Origin: Lachnospiraceae bacterium UBA4380
GTDB taxonomy: Bacteria > Bacillota > Clostridia > Lachnospirales > Lachnospiraceae
DNA: 7,515 nt
NCBI GenBank assembly: GCA_002390025.1
Contig: DGRU01000046.1
Coordinates: 15,538-23,052 of the forward strand
Direction of reading: 5' to 3'
Shown: positions 1 through 5,798 of the stretch, piece by piece
Numbering within the stretch: the stretch's first letter is position 1
How the letters are laid out: the number at the start of each line of letters is the position of its first letter
The notes under the pieces: model-generated
What the model saw: the letters and a program-made list of their open reading frames with translations, nothing else
Database searches by the model: none
Told to the model about the DNA's origin: nothing
Translations under genes and position numbers: made by a program

Positions 1-20
1 CCCCTTGACACCCCGGAAAC
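1..20. repeat. Edge fragment of the interspersed 25-bp repeat family
   Basis: The window opens with CCCCTTGACACCCCGGAAAC. This closely matches the stretch at 6934-6951, where a C-rich repeat copy ends and is followed by TTGACACCAGGAAAC. It is therefore probably the right edge of another repeat block lying mostly outside the window. The downstream copy that normally follows GGAAACG is missing here. Confidence 0.6.
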
Positions 21-229
21 AGATTGACTGCAGATTACATCCGGAAGGGCTTTTATTCATCGTGTTTTTGCGGTATTATATGTAATTGAGAAGGTATGCT
101 CATTTCGTGGGCTTCCTTGGAGCCGGTGCTGCAGCGGCACTGTTGAGAGACAGGCGGATTTTCATCGGGTGGATCTTTACAGATTTCACAGAGGGTTCCG
201 GCGGGGCTTTCGGTTTGCTGCGCATCCAT

Positions 230-247
230 TTTTACAGTACTGTCAAA
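230..247. promoter_or_regulatory. Palindrome upstream of the flavodiiron gene, candidate operator
   Basis: ACAGTACTGT (234-243) is a perfect 10-bp palindrome. With one mismatched pair it extends to 18 bp, because TTT on the left pairs with AAA on the right. It ends about 30 nt before the fprA start codon and overlaps TTTACA (231-236), which resembles a -35 hexamer with TATATG (254-259) 17 nt downstream. That promoter would place the transcript start almost on the ribosome binding site, so the promoter reading is weak. The palindrome is certain; its role as a regulator site is inference, and I cannot name the regulator. Confidence 0.35.
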
Positions 248-278
248 TGCTATTATATGAAATGGAGAATTTCCAATT

Positions 279-1439
279 ATGAAGATCACAGATTCTATCA
301 AGTATGTCGGTGTCAATGATCATCAGATTGATCTCTTCGAAGGTCAGTATGTTGTCCCGCTCGGCATGGCTTACAATTCCTATGTCATTCTGGACGAGAA
401 GATTGCCGTCATGGATACCGTGGACGTGAAGTTCACCGATGAGTGGCTCGGCAATCTCAAGGAAATCCTGGGAGACAGGAAGCCGGATTATCTGATCGTG
501 CAGCACATGGAGCCCGACCATTCCGCCAATATCATGAATTTCCTGGCTGTTTATCCCGACACCACCGTAGTCGGCAACGCCAAGACCTTCACCTTCATGG
601 GCCAGTTCTTCGATCTGGATCCCGCCATGAAGAAGCTGGTCGTCAAGAACGGCGACAAGCTGGAGCTGGGCGCTCATGTCCTCAATTTTGTCTTCGCACC
701 CATGGTCCACTGGCCGGAAGTCATGGTCACCTATGACAGCACCGACAAGGTCCTCTTCTCCGCGGACGGCTTCGGCAAGTTCGGCGCCAATGACGTCGAG
801 GATCCCGAAGGCTGGGCATGCGAGGCCCGCCGCTACTATTTCGGCATTGTCGGCAAATACGGCATGCAGACCCAGAACCTGCTCAAGAAGGCATCCGGTC
901 TGGACATCCAGATCATCTGCCCTCTGCACGGACCCGTTCTAACCGAAAATCTCGGCTACTACATCGATCTGTATGACAAGTGGTCCGCCTATACCCCCGA
1001 GGAAAAGGGTGTCCTGATCGCCTACACTTCCGTCTACGGCCACACAAAAGAGGCCGTCATGGAACTGGCAGAGCTTCTGAAGAAGGAAGGCTGCGAGAAG
1101 GTCGTCGTCACAGATCTGGCCCGCGACGATATGCCCGAGGCCGTCGAGGATGCTTTCCGCTATGACCGTCTGGTGCTTGCCACCACGACCTACAACAACA
1201 GCATCTTCCCCTTCATGCACACCTTCATCGAGCACCTGACAGAGCGCTTCTATCAGAACCGCACCGTCGGCCTGATCGAAAACGGCACCTGGGCGCCCGT
1301 CGCCAAGAAGACCATGCATTCCATGCTGGAGGGCTGCAAGAACATCAAGTTCCTCGAGACTTCCGTCACCATCAAGTCCGCTCTCAAGGACGACAGCAGA
1401 GCTGCTCTTGCACAGATGGCCAAGGAGCTGTGCAGCTGA
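279..1439 (+). CDS. fprA: FprA-type flavodiiron protein (class A, O2/NO reductase)
   Basis: This is a cytoplasmic enzyme that reduces O2 to water and/or NO to N2O with electrons delivered through rubredoxin or a flavin reductase, protecting anaerobes. The 386 residues are the usual length of a minimal flavodiiron protein without fused rubredoxin. Residues 1-240 form the metallo-beta-lactamase-like domain. The di-iron ligands are all visible: H76, E78, D80 and H81 in QHMEPDH, H144 in MVHWPE, D163 in SADGFG and H217 in CPLHGP. Residues 245-386 form a flavodoxin domain, with the FMN phosphate loop near 249-256 (YTSVYGHT) and flavin-contact segments near 302-311 and 335-340 (NGTWAP). The ATG is preceded by GGAGA 10 nt upstream. 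No electron-donor gene is adjacent, so it appears monocistronic. Family assignment is secure; preference for O2 or NO cannot be read from the sequence. Confidence 0.95.
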   Translation: MKITDSIKYVGVNDHQIDLFEGQYVVPLGMAYNSYVILDEKIAVMDTVDVKFTDEWLGNLKEILGDRKPDYLIVQHMEPDHSANIMNFLAVYPDTTVVGNAKTFTFMGQFFDLDPAMKKLVVKNGDKLELGAHVLNFVFAPMVHWPEVMVTYDSTDKVLFSADGFGKFGANDVEDPEGWACEARRYYFGIVGKYGMQTQNLLKKASGLDIQIICPLHGPVLTENLGYYIDLYDKWSAYTPEEKGVLIAYTSVYGHTKEAVMELAELLKKEGCEKVVVTDLARDDMPEAVEDAFRYDRLVLATTTYNNSIFPFMHTFIEHLTERFYQNRTVGLIENGTWAPVAKKTMHSMLEGCKNIKFLETSVTIKSALKDDSRAALAQMAKELCS

Positions 1440-1464
1440 GAATCCTGAATGCAGGTTTACTTTA

Positions 1465-1517
1465 TTGCGTGCGTATCCCGCGGCTTTTATGAAACCGCGG
1501 ATACCGGGCGATGAAAT
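1465..1517. repeat. 23-bp repeat cluster I, folded as a hairpin
   Basis: Two degenerate units. The cluster begins with TTGCGTGCGTATCCC, like clusters II and III, and ends with GGGCGATGAAAT, like the final unit of the other clusters. The two units are imperfectly inverted around 1484-1494. GTATCCCGCGG (1473-1483) pairs with CCGCGGATAC (1495-1504) in a 10-bp stem with one bulged C and an 11-nt loop. No T-tract follows the stem, so it does not look like a standard intrinsic terminator, although it is the first strong structure after fprA. Confidence 0.6.
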
Positions 1518-1519
1518 TT

Positions 1520-1541
1520 CAAGACTCGCTTGCAAGTCTTG
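1520..1541. other. Small stem-loop between repeat clusters I and II
   Basis: CAAGACT (1520-1526) pairs with AGTCTTG (1535-1541) around an 8-nt loop. The loop region also carries the palindrome CTTGCAAG. There is no T-tract. It directly abuts the first unit of cluster II and may be part of the same composite element. Confidence 0.5.
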
Positions 1542-1655
1542 CGCGCGTATCCCGCGACTGAAACCACGTGTATCCCACAAGTGAAGCCGCGTGTATCCCG
1601 TGACTGAAGCCGCGTGTATCCCGTGACTGAAGCCAAGTGTATCGCGCGATGAAGA
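1539..1655. repeat. 23-bp tandem repeat cluster II (five units)
   Basis: Contiguous units lie at 1542-1564, 1565-1587, 1588-1610, 1611-1633 and 1634-1655, the last shortened by one base. Units three and four are identical; each starts CGCGTGTATCCC and ends ACTGAAGC. The last unit is divergent (ATCGCGCGATGAAGA). Because 23 is not a multiple of three, the array cannot encode a simple short peptide repeat, which argues for a DNA or RNA role or a neutral expansion. Confidence 0.85.
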
Positions 1656-1692
1656 ATAAAACACAGTCTATCCCTTATTCCGGAGTGACTAC

Positions 1693-1733
1693 GCCGGGAG
1701 CAGGCGCCGGATGCCTGCCCCCGGCTTCTGTTT
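1693..1733 (+). terminator. GC-rich hairpin with weak T-tract, possible terminator
   Basis: GCCGGG (1693-1698) pairs with CCCGGC (1720-1725). Inside it, after a 2x2 internal loop, CAGGC (1701-1705) pairs with GCCTG (1713-1717) around a 7-nt loop. The stem is followed by TTCTGTTT. It could end fprA transcription, although it is about 250 nt after the stop codon. The interrupted T-tract lowers confidence. A second small perfect stem, CTGCGC/GCGCAG with a CCTT loop, lies at 1831-1846 without a T-tract. Confidence 0.4.
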
Positions 1734-1875
1734 CCCTGAAAATACGAAAGCAGCAGTCCCCGGCAGGCCCGGGTCAGATACAGATCCATGCCCTGTGTCT
1801 GCATCCTCTTCTCTCCGGGAATTCAGAGTCCTGCGCCCTTGCGCAGCATGGGTTCGCGCCAGCGGATTTCCTTTT

Positions 1876-1925
1876 TTTGCGCGCGTATTCCACGACTGAA
1901 GTCACGGGTATTGCGCGACGAAGAA
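1876..1925. repeat. 23-bp repeat cluster III (two units)
   Basis: Units lie at 1880-1902 (CGCGCGTATTCC... ACTGAAGT) and 1903-1925 (CACGGGTATTGCGCGACGAAGAA). The cluster starts with TTTTGCGCGCGTAT, like cluster II, and its last unit has the same GCGCGAYGAAGAAT ending as the last unit of cluster II. The copy is therefore modular rather than random drift. It ends about 40 nt before the MBL gene start. Confidence 0.75.
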
Positions 1926-1966
1926 TGAAAAATAAAAAGTATTGATTATATGAGGCATTTTTATTT

Positions 1967-3940
1967 ATGAACACCTATCCGGCAGACAACAGCAGGCATA
2001 TTTTCCCCCGCAGGAATCAGAGAGCATCTGTGATCCGTATGTTCACAGCAGCTGTTCTGGTTTTTTTCCTTGTTTTCGGGACAATTGCGCAGCCCGTACA
2101 GGCTGCCATTTCCCTCGAAGAACCGGCTCCGTCCGACAAGAGCAGGCTCACGGCCTACATCGCCTCCGCTCTCGTTTCCAGACACGGTCTGTGTGTTCTT
2201 CTGGAGAGTTCCGACTCGTCGGGTAATAAAAAATACGGCATGATCGACACAGGAAACGCAAATTCCTCCGCCGCCAGGGCTTTCCTGAAAAAACACAATG
2301 TGAACACCCTGGAATTTCTGGTCCTGACCCATATGCACAAGGATCACGACGGCAATGCGGCCTGGATCATCAAGAACTGCAACGTCAAAAAACTGTATGT
2401 CAAGCAGTTTGACTCCAACTGGTCCGACGGCAATCAGGCCACTTATGAAAATGTGCTGCGCGCCGCTGTTCTGAGTCCGAACGTAAAGCAGATCGTGGGC
2501 GTCAGCTATGCCCTCTCCATCAGCAAATCCGCCAGTCCCAAGGCGTCCTCCGGTTTTGTGTCCTTTTTGAAGTCCCACGAAAAAGACAAGGGAAAGTTCA
2601 AGGGCCTTTTTTCCAGTTCCAATACAGCCCTGTATCTGGGACAGGCCTCCCTGCGCCTTTTCAACTGGGAAATCTGGGCTGAAAACGGCACCAGCCAGTG
2701 GGTTCCCGGCAAGACCACCCGCTGCAAGGCGCAGAAATACTCTGTCAGCCGGTCCGACAACCATTTCTCAATGGGCGTTCGTGTGACCCAGGGCAGCCAC
2801 AAGCTCTGGATCGGCGGCGATATGAACAATCTGCGCCTGTGCAAGATGCGGCACGCTCCTTACGCCGGGGATGAGGACAGGCTTGCCCGCCAGATCGGCA
2901 AGGTGGACGTCTCCATCCTCAACCATCACGGAAGAGGCGGCTCCAACGCGACTTCCTTCCTGAAGGTCCTCTCCCCCAAATACGTGGTCTACACCAGTAC
3001 CAGGGTCGAGATCCTGTCAGACGGAGCTACGCTGGCAGCAACCACCTGGAACTATATCCGTTTCAACCTGCGCATCCCCGAGGACCACGTGATCTGGGCT
3101 TACGATTTCTGGGGCACGCACCAGAAAGATGCCTCCATCACACTCTCCTCCAAGGGAGGAAACACCACCAAGACCACCACGGACAATTCCTCCGCCAAGA
3201 AGGGCCTGGTCGTTTCTCTCCTGCCCGGAAAGACCTATTCAAACTATGATGTGACCGGGGACGGAAAGGCGGATGTGGTGACGGTCTCTGCGACCAAGGC
3301 CGGCAGCGCCTACAAGGGCATGACCATCAATATCAACAAGAAGGCAGCCTGGAGTACCAGAGTCTCCTTCAAGGACACAAACCCTGTGACCCTGGTAAGG
3401 CTTCCCGGCAGGCTGCCCTATGTGTGCATTGCCGTTCTTGCTCCCACGGGGACCGGGGTGACCGGAAGGGCACTGGGTCTGTACCAGTACGGCAAAAAAG
3501 ATGCCGCCGGCAAGCAGTATGGTCTCATCCAGACCTACAATTGTCTGAAGACAATGCCGGTCAACAGGTTCAGCTTCCGCTCCTCTCCTTCCATCTCCTG
3601 CAATGCAAAGAGGATCACCCTGGTGGCATCCGGCTCGGATACTCTCTCATCCAGCGCTTTCGTCACCTTCGCTCTCGAGCAGGACAGGGCCGGATTGAAG
3701 AATGTCAACAAAGTCTTCCCTTACACAACAGTCAAGGGCAAGACCGGCACCATCACGCTCAAGGCCGCGACAGGCCTGTTCGCCTCACTCGATGCCGACG
3801 TCAAGAGTTCAACAATGCCCAAGGGTAAAAAAGTCACTGTCAACGGCGTCTGCAGGAACAAAAACGGCGTCACCCGCTACCGCATCGTAGACGCCAATAA
3901 AAAGGTCTGGTGGATCAACGCTCCTGCCGCCGCAAACTGA
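1967..3940 (+). CDS. Exported ComEC/Rec2-like metallo-beta-lactamase-fold protein
   Basis: The 657-residue protein starts with a basic N-terminus (about 1-24), a hydrophobic core at 25-40 and a likely signal-peptidase site after PVQA (about 46), so it should be secreted. Residues 60-395 resemble the MBL domain at the C-terminus of the DNA-uptake protein ComEC, here without any channel segments. Visible motifs are DTGN at 94, THMHKDH at 121-127 (H122, H124, D126, H127), SDNHFSMGVRV at 263, GGD with D285, and LNHHG with H320/H321. The GHP motif usual near the end of ComEC proteins is not seen. Residues 428-436 (DVTGDGKAD) form a calcium-loop or FG-GAP-like motif inside a beta-rich region. Residues 590-657 could be an SH3-like wall-binding domain. 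GAGG at 1952-1955 supports this ATG. The protein may be a hydrolase acting outside the cell on nucleic acid or another phosphoester. Substrate is unknown. Confidence 0.85.
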   Translation: MNTYPADNSRHIFPRRNQRASVIRMFTAAVLVFFLVFGTIAQPVQAAISLEEPAPSDKSRLTAYIASALVSRHGLCVLLESSDSSGNKKYGMIDTGNANSSAARAFLKKHNVNTLEFLVLTHMHKDHDGNAAWIIKNCNVKKLYVKQFDSNWSDGNQATYENVLRAAVLSPNVKQIVGVSYALSISKSASPKASSGFVSFLKSHEKDKGKFKGLFSSSNTALYLGQASLRLFNWEIWAENGTSQWVPGKTTRCKAQKYSVSRSDNHFSMGVRVTQGSHKLWIGGDMNNLRLCKMRHAPYAGDEDRLARQIGKVDVSILNHHGRGGSNATSFLKVLSPKYVVYTSTRVEILSDGATLAATTWNYIRFNLRIPEDHVIWAYDFWGTHQKDASITLSSKGGNTTKTTTDNSSAKKGLVVSLLPGKTYSNYDVTGDGKADVVTVSATKAGSAYKGMTININKKAAWSTRVSFKDTNPVTLVRLPGRLPYVCIAVLAPTGTGVTGRALGLYQYGKKDAAGKQYGLIQTYNCLKTMPVNRFSFRSSPSISCNAKRITLVASGSDTLSSSAFVTFALEQDRAGLKNVNKVFPYTTVKGKTGTITLKAATGLFASLDADVKSSTMPKGKKVTVNGVCRNKNGVTRYRIVDANKKVWWINAPAAAN

Positions 3941-3971
3941 CGGAGGACAATAACCGCAGGCACTAAAACGG

Positions 3972-4001
3972 ATGCCCGGACCGCTTTTTCCGGGCATTTT
4001 T
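3972..4001 (+). terminator. Intrinsic terminator after the MBL gene
   Basis: ATGCCCGGA (3972-3980) and TCCGGGCAT (3989-3997) form a perfect 9-bp stem with an 8-nt loop, followed by a run of five T (3997-4001). It lies 31 nt after the MBL stop codon and is a textbook rho-independent terminator. It also sits only 17 nt before the next start codon. Confidence 0.9.
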
Positions 4002-4018
4002 CACGAAAGGAAGAACCT

Positions 4019-4267
4019 ATGATTTATAGAACAAAGGGCACCTGCTCCAGCAGTATCGAGCTGGACCTCGGTCCCGATCATGTTATTCAAAACGTCTCTT
4101 TTACAGGCGGATGCAACGGCAATCTGCAGGGAATCAGCAAGCTGGTCACCGGCCGCAAGGCTGAGGATGTGATCGATTCACTCGAGGGCATCCGGTGCGG
4201 TTTCAGGAACACCTCCTGTCCCGACCAGCTGGCGAAGGCACTGAAAGCGGCCCTGGCCGGATCATGA
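4019..4267 (+). CDS. Small TSCPD-domain protein (TIGR03905-type)
   Basis: This 82-residue cytoplasmic protein carries the TSCPD signature at residues 65-69, after which the domain is named. The domain also occurs at the C-terminus of some ribonucleotide reductases; stand-alone copies of this length are common in Clostridia and have no established function. Four cysteines (C9, C32, C60, C67) are spaced through the chain, with C32 in TGGCNGN and C67 in TSCPD, and could bind a metal or act in redox chemistry; that is inference. The ribosome binding site AAAGGAAG (4006-4013) is close to the ATG. A strong terminator ends 17 nt upstream, so expression needs read-through or a promoter I cannot see. 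No ribonucleotide reductase gene is nearby. Confidence 0.88.
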   Translation: MIYRTKGTCSSSIELDLGPDHVIQNVSFTGGCNGNLQGISKLVTGRKAEDVIDSLEGIRCGFRNTSCPDQLAKALKAALAGS

Positions 4268-4281
4268 GTGGGTGTCAGGGT

Positions 4282-4396
4282 TGTCAGGGGGACGGTTCCT
4301 TTGACAAGCTAGTGTCAGAGGGACGGTTCTTTTGACAACAAGGATTTGTCAGGGAGACGACCCAGGAAACGTGTCAAAGGAACCGTCCCCCTGACA
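4282..4396. repeat. 25-bp repeat block 1 (paired inverted copies)
   Basis: The 25-bp copies have TGTCA and TGACA ends around a G-rich core. Forward copies lie at 4282-4306 (core GGGGGACGGTTCCTT) and 4313-4337 (core GAGGGACGGTTCTTT). A reverse copy at 4372-4396 is the exact reverse complement of the first, giving perfect 25-bp inverted repeats 65 nt apart. A partial copy starts at 4347, and CCAGGAAACG precedes the reverse copy, as in block 3. The block fills the gap between the TSCPD gene and murG and starts about 15 nt after the TSCPD stop codon. Confidence 0.92.
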
Positions 4397-4434
4397 TCTA
4401 ACATCTTGGATACTGTCTCAACTTATTTTTTCAT

Positions 4435-4440
4435 CAGGTG
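4435..4440 (+). promoter_or_regulatory. Ribosome binding site that fixes the murG start
   Basis: AGGTGA lies 6 nt before ATG 4447. The upstream in-frame GTG at 4438 is part of this Shine-Dalgarno sequence and has no site of its own, so the ATG is the better start. Confidence 0.75.
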
Positions 4441-4446
4441 AATAAA

Positions 4447-5613
4447 ATGGCAAATGCAGGAAAGAAAAAGATTGTCCTCACCGGTGGCGGCACCGCGGGG
4501 CATGTAACGCCCAATATCGCGCTTCTGCCCGCCCTGCGGGAGGCCGGATATGAGATTGCCTATGTCGGCTCGGAAGACGGCATAGAGAAGGAACTGATGC
4601 ACGACTGCGGCATTCCCTATATCGGTGTGCCCACCGGAAAGCTCCGCCGCTATTTTGACGTCAAAAACTTCACGGATCCTTTCCGCGTGCTGAAGGGATA
4701 TGCCAAAGCGAGGAAATTCCTCAAGAGCTACCGCCCGGACGTCGTCTTCTCCAAGGGCGGCTTCGTCAGCGTGCCGGTCGTGCGCGCAGCGGCGGGTTTG
4801 AAGATCCCCTGCGTGATTCATGAGTCGGATATGACTCCCGGTCTCGCCAACAAACTCTGTTTCGGAGCAGCCGCAAAGGTGTGCTGCAATTTCCCCGAGA
4901 CAGTGGCAAAGATGCCCAAAAACAAGGCTGTCCTCACCGGAACGCCCATCCGGGCCGAGCTCTTCTCCGGAGACCGTCAGAAAGGCCTTGCCCTGTGCGG
5001 GTTTGAAGCGGCTTCGGATGCAGCTTCTGGTTCTATGGAAAGGGCTGCGGGTACAGCTGCTGCTGAAGGTACAACTGCTGCGGAAGCTGCCGCAAAACCT
5101 GTGATCATGGTCATGGGCGGCAGCCAGGGCGCAGCCTCCGTCAATGAGGCCATCCGGAACCATCTTGATGAGCTCCTGAAGGACTTCAGGATCGTGCATC
5201 TGTGCGGCGCGGGAAAATATGATGCCTCCAAAGACGGCATCGAGGGCTACAAACAGTTCGAGTATGTCAAAGAGGATCTCCGCCATCTCTTTGCCGCAGC
5301 GGATCTGATCATCTCCAGGGCCGGTGCCAATGCGATCTTTGAGATCCTGGCACTCCGAAAGCCCAATCTCCTGATCCCCCTCTCTATCGGAACCCGCGGT
5401 GACCAGATCCTCAACGCCCGTTCCTTCGAGGCACAGGGTTTTTCCAAAGTCCTTGTAGAGAGTGAAGAGGAAGGCATCCTGAACAAGAAGCTTGTCTCTA
5501 CTGTACAGGATCTCTATCGCAATCGGGAACAGTACATCGCCGCCATGACCGGCGCAGGCCAGCAGGAGGCGATCCCCAAGATTATGAGCCTGCTCAACGA
5601 GCTGGCAAAGTGA
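4447..5613 (+). CDS. murG: MurG, lipid II-forming N-acetylglucosaminyltransferase
   Basis: MurG transfers GlcNAc from UDP-GlcNAc to lipid I at the inner face of the membrane, making lipid II for peptidoglycan. The protein has 388 residues from this ATG. The N-terminal acceptor domain shows TGGGTAGHVTPN at 12-23, SKGGFV near 102-107 and HESDMTPGLANK at 125-136, the form typical of Clostridium MurG. TGTPIR (164-169) leads to the donor domain, with GGSQGA at 224-229, RAGANAIFE at 291-299 and GDQILNA at 318-324, which matches the UDP-GlcNAc binding region of the GT28 family. It is longer than usual (about 355-365) because of an Ala/Thr/Gly/Glu-rich insert at about 186-217 between the domains. It lies outside a division and cell-wall cluster, flanked on both sides by repeat blocks, so it is probably transcribed alone. 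Confidence 0.95.
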   Translation: MANAGKKKIVLTGGGTAGHVTPNIALLPALREAGYEIAYVGSEDGIEKELMHDCGIPYIGVPTGKLRRYFDVKNFTDPFRVLKGYAKARKFLKSYRPDVVFSKGGFVSVPVVRAAAGLKIPCVIHESDMTPGLANKLCFGAAAKVCCNFPETVAKMPKNKAVLTGTPIRAELFSGDRQKGLALCGFEAASDAASGSMERAAGTAAAEGTTAAEAAAKPVIMVMGGSQGAASVNEAIRNHLDELLKDFRIVHLCGAGKYDASKDGIEGYKQFEYVKEDLRHLFAAADLIISRAGANAIFEILALRKPNLLIPLSIGTRGDQILNARSFEAQGFSKVLVESEEEGILNKKLVSTVQDLYRNREQYIAAMTGAGQQEAIPKIMSLLNELAK

Positions 5614-5641
5614 GTAGAAACCGGAGGTTGTAAGGGGAGTT

Positions 5642-5754
5642 TGTCAGGGGGACGGTTCCTTTGACAAGCTTGTCAGCGAGGAGGTTGTCAAGGGGACAGT
5701 TCTTTTGACAAGCTTGTCGGCGAGGGTGTTGTCAAAGGAACCGTCCCCCTGACA
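5642..5754. repeat. 25-bp repeat block 2 (paired copies with a 44-nt tandem)
   Basis: Forward copies lie at 5642-5666, identical to the first copy of block 1, and 5686-5710 (core AGGGGACAGTTCTTT). A reverse copy at 5730-5754 is the exact reverse complement of the first, 63 nt away. The spacer segments GACAAGCTTGTCRGCGAGG (5662 and 5706) recur with a 44-nt period, so one forward copy plus spacer seems to have been duplicated. The block lies between murG (stop 28 nt before) and the acyltransferase (start 44 nt after). Short TGACACCCC repeats follow at 5751-5768. Confidence 0.92.
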
Positions 5755-5781
5755 CCCCTGACACCCCTGAACATAATGAGC

Positions 5782-5787
5782 AGGAGG
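5782..5787 (+). promoter_or_regulatory. Consensus ribosome binding site of the acyltransferase
   Basis: A perfect AGGAGG lies 11 nt before ATG 5799 and supports that start. CTGACA (5749-5754, the outer end of a repeat copy) and CATAAT (5772-5777) are spaced 17 nt apart like a promoter, but transcription would then start inside this site, so I do not call a promoter. Confidence 0.8.
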
Positions 5788-5798
5788 AAATCCGCTAA

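Larger units (their letters stand above)
1440..1966. other. 527-nt repeat-rich intergenic region, no convincing gene
   Basis: This gap between fprA and the MBL gene contains three clusters of 23-bp units, three hairpins and an AT-rich stretch (1921-1966) leading into the next start codon. Open frames exist on both strands, but they are low-complexity translations of the repeats (for example recurring DTRGF and SVTGYTR on the minus strand), lack ribosome binding sites and match no family I know. The promoter of the downstream gene probably lies at the right end, but I cannot fix its hexamers. Confidence 0.7.

Noticed and set aside
243..929. Long open frame on the minus strand opposite fprA
   Set aside because: It is the antisense shadow of a gene with clear di-iron and flavodoxin motifs, and its translation resembles no family.
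939..1804. Minus-strand frames across the 23-bp repeats (translations with DTRGF and SVTGYTR)
   Set aside because: They are low-complexity readings of the repeat units, overlap the end of fprA antisense, and have no ribosome binding site.
1637..1945. 102-aa plus-strand frame in the fprA-MBL gap
   Set aside because: It begins and ends inside repeat units, has no ribosome binding site and no recognisable domain; the hairpins explain this stretch better.
4282..4396. CRISPR array in the repeat blocks
   Set aside because: Copies occur in both orientations with irregular and sometimes repeated spacers, and no cas gene is present. This is an interspersed repeat family.
4438..4446. GTG 4438 as the murG start
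   Set aside because: The GTG is part of the AGGTGA ribosome binding site of ATG 4447, and family members begin near the later Met.
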